Source of the DNA: Flectonema sp. DT1601 | Lineage: Eukaryota > Euglenozoa > Diplonemea > Diplonemida > Diplonemidae | Assembly: GCA_964019425.1 (NCBI GenBank) | Contig: OZ025817.1 | Span: 124,001-188,000 of the forward strand | Length of the DNA stretch: 64,000 bases | Direction of reading: 5' to 3' | Shown: positions 29,529 through 38,732 of the stretch, piece after piece | Layout: the number at the start of each line of letters is the position of its first letter | Numbering within the stretch: the stretch's first letter is position 1 | Translations under genes and position numbers: made by a program | Notes under the pieces: generated by a model | Database searches by the model: none | What the model was told of the DNA's origin: nothing | The model's input: only the letters and a program-made list of their open reading frames with translations

Positions 29529-32500
29529 TTAAATAGTTTTTTTCTTAGGTGGCTTCGGAGGCATTGGTGCATTAGGTCTCAAAACCAGACTGTGATGTTG
29601 GTAACCAGGAGACGCTGCAACAAAATAAATGGGATCACTTTTCCGTTTAGAATGAGGATCTACAACTTCTCTATTATAACCAGAGTGTCTTCCGACTAGG
29701 ATACGGTTTTTGTAAAGATGGAGTTCCCCGGATTGACAGTCAAGTCGAAATCCTAGAAAATCACCTGCAGAATAACGAAGACGAACTTCATTATGAATAA
29801 GAGGTTTCAATCCACCCACAGCAGTGTTATTGTGATCTAGTCTTTCTTCAGTATCATGAACAAATGAACCTGTACTGTACCACCCCCACGATAGTTGATT
29901 ACTTCCTAAGAGGGAATTTAAATCCAATGACGCAGTATGACTGGTGTGGGGAGGATTCCTCGCTAATCCTACTCTCATAGCACCACAACTAGAATCACTT
30001 TTTATTAATATTTCCCAATAGTAAAGACCTGGTTTCTTCATTGGTAATGATCCCAACACCGTTTGTACAGTTCTACTTCCATGACATGTGAGGCAGTCAG
30101 TTGAAAGAGTGATGTTGTTACCCTTGAAGGATTCTGACCAGGTCTGTTTTGGTTTTCCTGTATGTCTTTCTTTTGATAATAAAGACATATTCTTACTCGA
30201 TAGAATATCAAATGACTCAACACCGCAAGTACCTCCAGAGTTTTGTTCTTGCGAATCATTTTCTTCTACTGACACAAACACATCTGATGAATAAACGAAT
30301 TCTTTCTCTGTGATCAACAGAGACAGTTGTTCACTTTGAGAAGTAACAATCTGTCTAAGACTCGATATCTCGTCGTGAAGTTCTTTTTTTTGACATTCAT
30401 TTCTTGATATGTAGTGTTGCATTGTCCCATAGCAACATTGCATTTCATGCGCTTCGTTTAACAGTTTTATACAATGATGAGGTACTGTAAATGGACATGA
30501 AAGGGATCGATATTTGCATGCTATTCTTCTTTCTTTACAATTATCACAGTGGTTTGAGTAAGCTGAAATTAAAATCCAAGTCTTGCAATAAAGACATTCA
30601 GCATGGGTGTTTTTAAAGATTTCATTCGGAAGAGTGTCGTCAACGTACCATACTTTATCAGACATAGTAGAAGTATCAGCGACACAATCAATACAGAAAA
30701 CTTCTTTTATTGTGTTGCCAGTTCTTTCAGCTACACACAAATCAGTTTTAACCATTTTATTGCACAAATTACAAACAGATGGGATTTTTACAATATTTTG
30801 ATCTTTTTGCTGACGACTATTCTTATCATCTGTACAAGGTGGGCATAGTGACAGAGAATCTGTTGAAGGGTCAGCAGTGTCCATCACATTGTATGAAACC
30901 CCACAGGTATCACATTTATTCACAACAGCCTTCTGAAGTTGAGGTTGACAATCTTTACAATAATATTGATGATCTTTTTCTGGTTCTGATAATAAAAATC
31001 CGTCTGATTTGAGAATCGAACCGAGGCATTTATCGGCACAACATTTCACAACACGAGAAGATGATGTCGTTGGAACTACTAAAGAGCACGGTCCGAATAA
31101 TTTATTTGGATGTTTTCTGGGATTCTGCGGATTCACAACATCAAAAGGCGCACTACACTGAGGACAATAATGAACCGGAGCGTAAGTTGTCGCAGTTTCT
31201 ACCGAAGTATTCGACAAGAGAGTTCTATAGTGCGCTTCTTCAGATTTCGTTTTTGATGCTTTGTTGTCTTTTTGAATATCCGTCAACAAAGTTATTAAAT
31301 TACTATACGTGTGAGACTCTTCGTGATTATTTTTAATATCATTTTCTAACGTGAAACACCAAACACAACAGTCTCTCGTTGACTTGGTCTCTTCAGAATT
31401 TGAAGATATTTTTGTACAACTACTGTGATTACATCGATAAAAACCACGTTCTGGTAGAGACATTCCAATATGAATCCCACAAAGGCTGCACTCACCATGG
31501 AGTGTCCCTCCATAATGCTCGATTGTAGATTTGTGTATTGAGTCTTGTTTTATAGTCCTGATGATGTTTGTTGGGGGTGATGATAACTTTCTACCTAAAC
31601 ATCTAAAAGGATAAGATCTAAGTTTAGCTATCAGTGACGTTTTATAAGAAGTTATGATCTGTCTTTTATATTTTCGTACGATTGATTTCAAATTTGTCCA
31701 AGAGTGCAATGCAGGGTGAAAATTAATCAACAAGTCTTCTTCTTTTGATAAACAAGATCCACAAATATCGATTTGTTTTTCACCTTGGCAGTCATTACAA
31801 CGATACCAATCAGTTGAGGAGATAGTGGTTCCCATTATACTATCACAGAAAGGACAAGTAATGACCTCTCCTGCGTTTTCTAATACGTGTTTGAGACATT
31901 CAGATCCACCTGTTTCTTCATTAATTATCTTTCTGTCATCAGTTTTAATATTCGGTGCTTCTGATGTTATATTCTTTTTCAACAGTGAAACGTCCTTACG
32001 AATCTCTTCCGCGATAGCTTCTTTATCTCCATCGATCCATTCTCTTGCTATTATAATAAGGACTGCAGCGTATAGTGATTGTTCGATGAAGGTATTGTAA
32101 GGTTTTATATTTAGTGGTCGTAGAGCCTTTTCTCCGAAGGGTTCTGGGAATATTACTACAATACGATCGCCTTGTCTACCTTTTATAATTCCTCGTTTAC
32201 CGTTCAGAGCTGCTTGTCCTTTTAAATCGCAAGCTGTGACTTGAATCCCGGGTTCCAACTCTATTATTGAGGTAACTTCATCATTAGTAGTGGTCTCCTT
32301 TGTGGTTGGTGTTGTTTTTGTATTATCTTCGTCCGTGTTGTCGGAAGGCTTGGAACTGGTCTCTGGTTTCTCCTTCTCTGATTCCATCATTTCCTTGGCC
32401 TCATCCTCAGGTGTGATTTCCTTAATGATTGGTTCGTCATTCACTGGTGAGGATTCTGTTGTTTTAGATTCAGGCTCAGGTACATTCTTGTTGGCAGGCT

Positions 32501-33425
32501 GTTGGCTCGTTGAGTCGATCTCTGGTTCCTGACTTGCCAACTCTGCTTTCTCTTTAGCTTCGTCTTCAGGAGTGATTTCCTTAATGATTGGTTCATCATT
32601 CACAACTTGAGTTGTATCCTCTTTGACAGTCTCAGGTGTGACTTCATCAGCAGCAAGTTGGCTTGTCGAGTCCTTCGGATTGATTCTTGGTTCCTCCTTC
32701 ACTAGATCTGTTTTCTCTTCAGTCTGGTTCTCAGAAGTGATTATCGTTTCATCATTCGATGATGTTATATTCTCCTTGACTGCATCAGGAGGAGTTTCTG
32801 TGATCTCTAATTCTGATTTAATCTCATCTTTAGTAGTCGTCTCCTTCTCTGATTCCATCATTTCCTTGGCCTCATCCTCAGGAGTGATTTCCTTAATGAT
32901 TGGTTCGTCATTCACTGGTGAGGATTCTGTTGTTTTAGATTCAGGCTCAGGTACATTCTTGTTGACAGGCTGTTGGCTCGTTGAGTCGATCTCTGGTTCC
33001 TGACTTGCCAACTCTGCTTTCTCTTTAGCTTCGTCTTCAGGAGTGATTTCCTTAATGATTGGTTCATCATTCGCCTCCTTGATGGATTCATTTGTGAGAG
33101 GGTGTTGTTTTGTTGAAATGTTCTCCATCTTTGCTTTCTCTTTAAGCTCTTCAGGGTCCAGTTTATCTGCGGCTTTCGTTGTTTTGATATTGTCTTCGTG
33201 TTCAGGTGTGTCATTGTCGGCAGGCTGTTGGTTTTCTGATTCTGCTCTCTCTGTAGCTTCGTCTTCAGGAGTGATTTCCGAGAGTTGTTCCTTTACTTGT
33301 TTGTTTGCTTCAACAGCTGGTACTGATTGAGGCATAGATTCATCATCCCCTCCATCCCCTCCATGTGTTATTATCTCTTCGAGTGACTTTAGTTTTTCTT
33401 CATTCACCTTGTCGTCGGTGATCAT
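29529..33425 (-). CDS. Large ZZ/TRAF zinc-finger protein with SPRY domain and acidic repeats
   Basis: 1298 residues. Residues 1-395 are acidic, Thr/Glu/Pro-rich and repetitive, built around EITPEDEAKEKAEL and NDEPIIKEI units. Residues ~400-445 are the SH3-like module (GIQVTACDLKG...LNGKRGIIKGRQGD...LRPLNIKPY). Next come ZZ-like fingers at ~520-580 (WYRCNDCQ, DICGSCL) and ~635-690 (FYRCNHSSC, CCVWCF), more CxxC pairs at ~755-900, a TRAF-type finger at ~940-1000 (CLYCKTWILISAYSNHCDNC) and a C-terminal SPRY/B30.2 domain at ~1090-1290 (GLYYWEI, MRVGLARNP, GFRLDCQSGEL). This looks like a ubiquitin-pathway or scaffold protein; there is no RING, so ligase activity is unproven. The acceptor TATGATCTCAG gives a 27-nt leader. 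Confidence 0.88.
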   Translation of the reverse strand: MITDDKVNEEKLKSLEEIITHGGDGGDDESMPQSVPAVEANKQVKEQLSEITPEDEATERAESENQQPADNDTPEHEDNIKTTKAADKLDPEELKEKAKMENISTKQHPLTNESIKEANDEPIIKEITPEDEAKEKAELASQEPEIDSTSQQPVNKNVPEPESKTTESSPVNDEPIIKEITPEDEAKEMMESEKETTTKDEIKSELEITETPPDAVKENITSSNDETIITSENQTEEKTDLVKEEPRINPKDSTSQLAADEVTPETVKEDTTQVVNDEPIIKEITPEDEAKEKAELASQEPEIDSTSQQPANKNVPEPESKTTESSPVNDEPIIKEITPEDEAKEMMESEKEKPETSSKPSDNTDEDNTKTTPTTKETTTNDEVTSIIELEPGIQVTACDLKGQAALNGKRGIIKGRQGDRIVVIFPEPFGEKALRPLNIKPYNTFIEQSLYAAVLIIIAREWIDGDKEAIAEEIRKDVSLLKKNITSEAPNIKTDDRKIINEETGGSECLKHVLENAGEVITCPFCDSIMGTTISSTDWYRCNDCQGEKQIDICGSCLSKEEDLLINFHPALHSWTNLKSIVRKYKRQIITSYKTSLIAKLRSYPFRCLGRKLSSPPTNIIRTIKQDSIHKSTIEHYGGTLHGECSLCGIHIGMSLPERGFYRCNHSSCTKISSNSEETKSTRDCCVWCFTLENDIKNNHEESHTYSNLITLLTDIQKDNKASKTKSEEAHYRTLLSNTSVETATTYAPVHYCPQCSAPFDVVNPQNPRKHPNKLFGPCSLVVPTTSSSRVVKCCADKCLGSILKSDGFLLSEPEKDHQYYCKDCQPQLQKAVVNKCDTCGVSYNVMDTADPSTDSLSLCPPCTDDKNSRQQKDQNIVKIPSVCNLCNKMVKTDLCVAERTGNTIKEVFCIDCVADTSTMSDKVWYVDDTLPNEIFKNTHAECLYCKTWILISAYSNHCDNCKERRIACKYRSLSCPFTVPHHCIKLLNEAHEMQCCYGTMQHYISRNECQKKELHDEISSLRQIVTSQSEQLSLLITEKEFVYSSDVFVSVEENDSQEQNSGGTCGVESFDILSSKNMSLLSKERHTGKPKQTWSESFKGNNITLSTDCLTCHGSRTVQTVLGSLPMKKPGLYYWEILIKSDSSCGAMRVGLARNPPHTSHTASLDLNSLLGSNQLSWGWYSTGSFVHDTEERLDHNNTAVGGLKPLIHNEVRLRYSAGDFLGFRLDCQSGELHLYKNRILVGRHSGYNREVVDPHSKRKSDPIYFVAASPGYQHHSLVLRPNAPMPPKPPKKKTI
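32371..32601 (-). repeat. 231-bp direct repeat, copy A (within acidic region)
   Basis: Nearly identical, with only a couple of mismatches seen, to 32842-33072. The offset is 471 bp, a multiple of three, so the frame is kept. Points to a recent internal duplication. Confidence 0.9.
32842..33072 (-). repeat. 231-bp direct repeat, copy B
   Basis: Partner of 32371-32601; encodes the same run from EITPEDEAKEK through SSPVNDEPIIKE to EMMESEKE. Confidence 0.9.
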
Positions 33426-33491
33426 TATTTCATATTCGTGTAATTGTGAACCCTGAGATCATAAATATGTTACTTTATCAAAAAAAAAAAA

Positions 33492-33530
33492 ATAATAATA
33501 ATAATAATAATAATAACAACAACAACAATT
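33492..33530 (+). repeat. (AAT)n(AAC)n microsatellite
   Basis: About nine AAT/ATA triplets followed by about four AAC triplets after an A run, between the PDZ-like gene's stop and the zinc-finger gene's start. Confidence 0.9.
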
Positions 33531-33586
33531 ACTATAGAAACACACAATTAAAAAAGCTACAGTTACAGTGATTGTGAAGAAACTAA

Positions 33587-34039
33587 CTAAACACGTCTTT
33601 GATGCCGATTTATTTCAATTTGTTTTTTTTTATTATAAGATTCCTCTGCGTCAAGCAATAAATCTCTCTCAAGATGATGTAGTGATCCACAACAACTTGA
33701 TAAAGGAATAACACAACATAAAAAAAGAGTTCGCACCAACGGACCGTGTGCTAATTGTGCTTGCTCAATAGACGACAACACCTCTGCTGACGTTGTTATT
33801 TGTTTTGAGTTTATTGACCAAATTTGCCAACCAAGACGGATACCAGTATCGTAAGCAACTGAATTCGGTTCTATGTCTGTTATAATTACTTTATTATTTA
33901 TTAGTTTACATTTTAATCCGATTCGTTCCCTCGCGTGAAATAATAGTGACAGGGTTACCAATCCACTTCCTACGTCGTCAGCTATTCGATTTCCGGAAAC
34001 AATAACTGGGCTTCTTAATGTTGGAATGTACGAATCCAT
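33587..34039 (-). CDS. Small PDZ-like protein
   Basis: 150 residues from ATG 34039 (MDSYIPTLRS). The frame is open upstream across an A run, but a TATTTTTTTTATTATCAG acceptor at 34083-34102 places the leader start inside it, so this ATG is preferred. Residues ~40-95 resemble a PDZ domain: LKCKLINNKVIITDIEPNSV, then AYDTGIRLGWQIWSINSKQI and a helix (SAEVLSSIEQAQ). The GLGF-type carboxylate loop is weak (RIGLKC). The C-terminal 50 residues are Cys/Leu-rich then basic. A role as an adaptor binding C-terminal peptides follows from the family; partner unknown. Confidence 0.65.
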   Translation of the reverse strand: MDSYIPTLRSPVIVSGNRIADDVGSGLVTLSLLFHARERIGLKCKLINNKVIITDIEPNSVAYDTGIRLGWQIWSINSKQITTSAEVLSSIEQAQLAHGPLVRTLFLCCVIPLSSCCGSLHHLERDLLLDAEESYNKKKQIEINRHQRRV

Positions 34040-34047
34040 CACCGCAA

Positions 34048-34078
<31 letters not shown>

Positions 34079-34082
34079 CTCC

Positions 34083-34102
34083 CTGATAATAAAAAAAATA
34101 TG
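34083..34102 (-). promoter_or_regulatory. Predicted splice acceptor above the PDZ-like gene
   Basis: Minus-strand TATTTTTTTTATTATCAG; sets a 43-nt, A-rich leader and excludes upstream in-frame Mets. Confidence 0.55.
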
Positions 34103-34117
34103 TGATGAAAATATGTG

Positions 34118-34380
34118 GCTCGCTGAGTCAAGTTTCGTGCAACAATACGATGGAATCAAATCAGAACATTATAAGCAATCAGTCGGTTAATCCATCAGTC
34201 GGTCATTCAGTCAATCAATGATATCTTTCCAAACAGATAGCAGCTGTTTCCGTCTGAAGCTCAAGAGGTGACACTTCGCTGAGTTAAGTTCAGTGACTCG
34301 GCAGTCTATCAGTGTTGAGTTGACCTCACCTACAAAACCCTATAAAGTGATACCTCGCTGAGTCAAGTTCCGTGACCCAC
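34118..34380 (+). repeat. Three interspersed copies of CGCTGAGTCAAGTT-type unit
   Basis: Copies lie at about 34118-34140, 34267-34300 and 34347-34380; the last two share GTGAYACYTCGCTGAGTYAAG and a following GTGAC. A TCAGTCGGT microrepeat lies between, at 34178-34217. Confidence 0.7.
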
Positions 34381-35095
34381 CTCACTAGGTTTTATGTGAT
34401 GCCCTGAAGGAGATGAAATAATCACAAAAGAGTAAAATAAGACAACAAAGATACCTCAGCAGAGGTTTACTCAGAAAAGTCTTGAATGGCGTCCAATATT
34501 AAGAAATGTTGGAGTTGCCTTACAACTATCGAGAATCCAATATGTTAATAAACAGTAAGAACGAAAGAAAGACACAAACGTTTACCTGTTCCTTCCCTTT
34601 TACCTGCGGATTGAATAATATTCCAACCTCTTCCCTGTTGCTGTAAAGGTTTGTGTGGGTACCATGTTGAACCTCTCGCACCATACAGAACTGACAAAAG
34701 ACACAGCAAGGTTTCAGGTGACAATGTAAAAGTAACAATAACGAGCAAGAGAAATGGTAGTTAGAGATATTAAGGAATAGCTTTCTTTCCATTAGTTCAC
34801 TTCATGTAGAATAGAAGACAGAGAGCAGAGAGAGTGACGAAACACAGTAACTCCGTGTAGACAACGTCCTTGTTATCAAAAATCGTATCCTTCTCCTCAG
34901 TTGACTTCACTGTACAGTAATGTGACTTCACTAATTAAACACAAAGGATTGTTTCCTAGGTTTGTACGAGGGGAAGAAGTTCCTGTTCCAGAAATGAAAT
35001 GGAAAGGGAAGTGCACTCAAAAGTTAAGAAGAACAAAATAATCAAATCAAATGTTTGATGAACATCAGAGAGGAGGATACTTGATACCCGTAATT

Positions 35096-35118
35096 AAATA
35101 TAAAGCAACTTGAAACTA
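35096..35118 (+). repeat. Dispersed repeat R2, copy 2 (short)
   Basis: AAATATAAAGCAACTTGAAA then CTA; matches the first two-thirds of the copies at 16483 and 62338. Confidence 0.65.
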
Positions 35119-35364
35119 GTCAATTGCCAGTTGCCATGTAAACCAACAGTTTAGGGATTCAGAACAGGTTGAGCGCTTCAATTATCAATTTGATACATAA
35201 ATTCAAATAAATATTAAAGGAGGATAATGAGACATTTAATCAGCTCAAAGGAACGACACTTCTTTAGACAATCTTGACTGTCAGGTAACGTAGTAAATAG
35301 TTGTAAATAAAGAGGGGGGGTTGATCCACGTCATATAAAAAAAAAAGAAGATCTGCCGCAGGTT

Positions 35365-36162
35365 TTATGCTTTCTGTATCAACTTTGATCGATAGCTTGC
35401 AAACGGAACTTCCGGAGGAACGCCCACCGCCTTAGCGTGTGACTTCTCATCGAGAACGTACTCCCATGACGGGTATAATTTCTTAGCTGTGGTCGGTTCA
35501 ATGTGATGAGGTGGACCTCCTTCGATGTGTAACTGACTCGTGTCATCTCTGTCACCATTGAATGATGAATTTCTTATTATTCCTTCGAAGAACATTCGAC
35601 AAGTTGGTTTAGCAACTCGATTCATGATTTCGACGTACTGTTGACGAACATCAGAAGTAATTGCAACTAATGACCCTCTGTCGTAGATGAGATCGAAACT
35701 ACTATCAGGTACCTCTGACATCAGTTTAAAGAAGTCTCCCTCGAGAACTGTAATTCTCTTCTGAGAGTCGACATCATCCTTTAGAATGTCAGCTATTCTC
35801 TTTTTCAACTCTTCTAGTGCTTTATCACTTCCCTCAACTGCTGTGACTTCCATTCCCATACCCGCAAGCACTGGCACTGCTGCTGTGTCTCCGCAAAGTG
35901 GGATCAGCACCTTCATACCCGCAGCCTCACTTTCTGTTACTCCGCAGAACTTCAAGTTGTCAGCGAATGGCCACGCGTTGTCCTCCAAAACCTTCCATCC
36001 CATTGATCCAACATTCCAGGTAGTCTCATTCCACCACTTTAAACTTCCCTTCGGTTCTGATGACATGTTTGAGTTTGCTGGAGATCTGAACCAACGAATA
36101 CTAACCTTCTCAACTACTCGTCTATTGAGGGTCACATAATTAGCACTCGCAATTCGAAGCAT
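35365..36162 (-). CDS. Thiopurine S-methyltransferase (TPMT)-family methyltransferase
   Basis: 265 residues from ATG 36162 (MLRIASANYVTLNRRVVEK). A TTCACTATTCCCAG acceptor 11 nt upstream excludes an in-frame hydrophobic extension. The first ~30 residues are Arg-rich and free of acidic residues apart from one Glu, like a mitochondrial presequence. The domain then reads as a TPMT-type Rossmann fold: WNETTW at ~44-49, SAM-binding VLIPLCGDTAAVPVLAGMG at ~85-103 ending in the acidic VTAVEGSD, then FDLIYDRGSLVAI at ~160-172. Family members methylate S, Se, As or halide acceptors; the natural substrate is not clear from sequence. Confidence 0.9.
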   Translation of the reverse strand: MLRIASANYVTLNRRVVEKVSIRWFRSPANSNMSSEPKGSLKWWNETTWNVGSMGWKVLEDNAWPFADNLKFCGVTESEAAGMKVLIPLCGDTAAVPVLAGMGMEVTAVEGSDKALEELKKRIADILKDDVDSQKRITVLEGDFFKLMSEVPDSSFDLIYDRGSLVAITSDVRQQYVEIMNRVAKPTCRMFFEGIIRNSSFNGDRDDTSQLHIEGGPPHHIEPTTAKKLYPSWEYVLDEKSHAKAVGVPPEVPFASYRSKLIQKA

Positions 36163-36461
36163 TGTGCGACTGACTGGGAATAGTGAAATCCGATAATAAG
36201 TAAAAAAAAAAAAAAAATCAAAACCAAAATGACACCTGCTGAGAATTATTGTCCAAATAAATAACAGCAACGAATCCATCTACAGAGAACATTACTTTCT
36301 GACTACTGGATGTTGATGAATGTGTTTAAATTATCTTTACTACACTCACTTACAATGGATGACTAGTCATTAGTCACACAAACTGATGAGTAATTGAGCT
36401 CTCGTATCGATAAACAATAAATAATACTACTCCACACAGACACAACCGAATATTGGTGTTC

Positions 36462-37901
36462 TCACAGTTTCGGTGATGAGGGAAAACTTCGTGACATTAA
36501 ATTAGTGATAGGTTTTGCTTCAGTGCTGGCGAGAACCATGTCAGCGGGATGGAATTCTTTGATGGGTTGTGCATTTCCAATATCATCCAACTCATAAAGT
36601 ATTCCTCTCTCTTGTAAAGCTTCAACTGGTTGTGATGCTGCCTTCGCACCTTCACCACCTGCTTGACGAGCATTACGAAGTAACTCCCAGTAGTGCCCTT
36701 CAGATGGTGAAGAGTACTGTTTTGCGATTCTGTAGACTTTCTCAGCTTTATTACCGAGTCCAACTTTTGAGAAGATCCACATCATTCTGGATAAGATTTG
36801 CTGATGTCTATGAAATCCTAGAATTTCAATATTATCGAGGATGTCGATTGTTATTTTCGTAAAAGGATCCCCCTTCGCAACCTTCGCATGAACCAAACAA
36901 ACCTGAAGAATAGTATCCACAGTCTCTGGCTTAATCGAATCGTTTTGAGAGATAAGCTCAGCCAATATATCTCCAACTTTAGCTGGTTGAGTAGCAGCTA
37001 TTGCCAACACCCAACCAACATACGTGTCATCAATAAATGGTACTTCTAACTCTTGCATTTGCAATATAACATTTTCAGCATATTTTGGTAATTGTTGCTT
37101 TGCAGCTACTTTAATAAGAGATGTGTATATCTGAGTTTGTATTTCTTTGTTGGTGTACTCGGGTGCTTGTTTTGTTAACTTTTCAGCGCTTGTAACTGTA
37201 TTACAGCTGCTTATAGCGAAGGACCAACATAGAGGAGAGAGATCGATGTTGTTTTTGATAGCAAATTCGACAACTTGGAGAGCAACCTCCTCGTCATCGT
37301 CTAAGGCGCAACCCTTTAAGAGAGACTCCATGACGTATGGAGGGAGCTGTTGGAGTTCAGGAAGCCTTTCTTGTAGTATCACAAATGCTCTTTCAACTTC
37401 TCGTGCAGGTCCGGTAGTCGGATTAGCGTGAAGAACTATGAGAGCAGAAACAGATTCAACTCTAATTTCATGACCCAAAGCCTGTAAAACTTCCATAAGT
37501 CGTTCAACGTCCTCTATCACCATATCTAATGCAGTGATAGTTAAGGTTCCGTATTCTCTTTGAACGTCATTTATTGTTTTTGTTATGAGCATTGCTGTTT
37601 GAGAATCCGACAACTTCTCTCCCGACGATGAGAAGTCTTCCAACACATTCATGCTGGTTAGCTCAGGGTCATTAAACGCCTTGTCAAGCCTTTCATTTAG
37701 AGATAGGTTTTCTTCATATTCTTCGTCCTCCATATACTGGGGTAAGACTGTCATATTATCTGGTTCCCGCAGTGTTAGCTGTGGTCTTCTTGGAGCATTC
37801 TTTTTAAGTTGAACGGCTTTTCCTTTTTTCAATTTTCGATTTTTTTTAATTCCCACAGCAGTAGGTATAGCACATCTCTTCAATAATGATACTTTCAACA
37901 T
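36462..37901 (-). CDS. Helical-repeat (PPR-like) protein, probably mitochondrial
   Basis: 479 residues, ATG at 37901. The N-terminus is basic (MLKVSLLKRCAIPTAVGIKKNRKLKKGKAV), consistent with mitochondrial import. Residues ~85-420 are all helical with loosely repeating paired helices (for example IQTQIYTSLIKVAAKQQLPK, AENVILQMQELEVPFIDD, QILSRMMWIFSKVGLGNKAE). The last block, RMMWIFSKVGLGNKAEKVYRIAK, has PPR spacing. Repeats are too divergent for a firm count. In Euglenozoa such proteins are common in the mitochondrial ribosome and RNA machinery; that role is inferred. Confidence 0.75.
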   Translation of the reverse strand: MLKVSLLKRCAIPTAVGIKKNRKLKKGKAVQLKKNAPRRPQLTLREPDNMTVLPQYMEDEEYEENLSLNERLDKAFNDPELTSMNVLEDFSSSGEKLSDSQTAMLITKTINDVQREYGTLTITALDMVIEDVERLMEVLQALGHEIRVESVSALIVLHANPTTGPAREVERAFVILQERLPELQQLPPYVMESLLKGCALDDDEEVALQVVEFAIKNNIDLSPLCWSFAISSCNTVTSAEKLTKQAPEYTNKEIQTQIYTSLIKVAAKQQLPKYAENVILQMQELEVPFIDDTYVGWVLAIAATQPAKVGDILAELISQNDSIKPETVDTILQVCLVHAKVAKGDPFTKITIDILDNIEILGFHRHQQILSRMMWIFSKVGLGNKAEKVYRIAKQYSSPSEGHYWELLRNARQAGGEGAKAASQPVEALQERGILYELDDIGNAQPIKEFHPADMVLASTEAKPITNLMSRSFPSSPKL

Positions 37902-37970
37902 TTATTTAAAATAATTATTTTTTTATATGTAGCTGTGGTTTGATAACGTGAATGATCAATAAGAGATCTG

Positions 37971-38022
37971 TAGTCGACACTGCATTTACCTCCGAAGGGG
38001 GGTTTTATTTTTTTTTTTTTTA
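37971..38022 (+). repeat. Dispersed repeat R3, copy 1
   Basis: TAGTCGACACTGCAT, then CTCCGAAGGGGGG and a T run ending TAAA. Confidence 0.6.
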
Positions 38023-38175
38023 AATATAATTTAGCCTTTGATCTTGTTCGGTAATTCCTGAGAGTGGTGGAGGGTTAAAGAATCACTTGGCGCTGCTCGT
38101 CAGAAATCAGAAAACTCTTTACGAACAACACACACACATAAAACGTTTTTTTTTTTTTGCTTTTTCGCAGTCGCC

Positions 38176-38232
38176 TAGTCGACATTGCATCACTACGTCT
38201 GAAGGGGGGGTTTTTTTTTTTTTAAAAAAAAT
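38176..38232 (+). repeat. Dispersed repeat R3, copy 2
   Basis: TAGTCGACATTGCAT, then GTCTGAAGGGGGGG and a T run ending TAAA; same order and orientation as copy 1. Confidence 0.6.
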
Positions 38233-38512
38233 AATAAGAAGAAGAATAACAATAACAATAGAAAATACAACAGTGTTGCTACACGAGAACATACGTTTCG
38301 TTCGAGCAATGATTATTTTTTTTTTCTTTTTTTCCTTCTTCCTTTCTTTTTCTTCTTTTTTTTTTCTGTGGTTTTTCTTTTCCTCCCCAGCAACCCAGCA
38401 GGATTCTGACCAGCCGCCGAGAGCATTTTTCCCGTTATGTTTTATTATTTTTTTTTTTTTTTTGTGATACTTTTGTCGTTATCGATGTAGTGCAAACGGT
38501 GCTTACAGTTGG

Positions 38513-38550
<38 letters not shown>

Positions 38551-38732
38551 AAAATATCTGCGGAGTCGCAGAAGCGATACTTCGTTGTCTAACTATGTTC
38601 GACTTTGAGGTATTGTATTCAGTTTAGATTTAGAAATTATTTCGGAGAATTTCCTGACAGTTTTCTTGTGTTCCAAAAAAAAAAAAAACGCTACTAAGGT
38701 GATCGTTAATTTTTTTTTTTTTAATTTTTTTT

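Larger units (their letters stand above)
34040..35364. other. 1.3-kb spacer with short direct repeats and an R2 copy
   Basis: Holds three copies of a CGCTGAGTCAAGTTCCGTG-like unit and one R2 copy (35096-35118). An 88-codon open frame on the minus strand (34526-34792) has no protein-like features and was not called. Confidence 0.55.
37902..38732. other. Spacer with two copies of repeat R3
   Basis: T/A-run-rich. Two related copies of R3 lie at 37971-38022 and 38176-38232. Otherwise no gene or RNA signature. Confidence 0.55.

Noticed and set aside
29529-33425. RING-type E3 ligase call for the zinc-finger protein
   Set aside because: CxxC pairs fit ZZ and TRAF fingers. No C3HC4 RING spacing is visible.
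34118-34380. CRISPR-like repeat array
   Set aside because: Only three irregularly spaced, imperfect copies in a eukaryotic spacer; no regular spacers and no cas genes.
34526-34792. 88-codon minus-strand frame between the PDZ-like and TPMT genes
   Set aside because: Short, no motifs, no supporting acceptor. It overlaps a second frame of equal quality.
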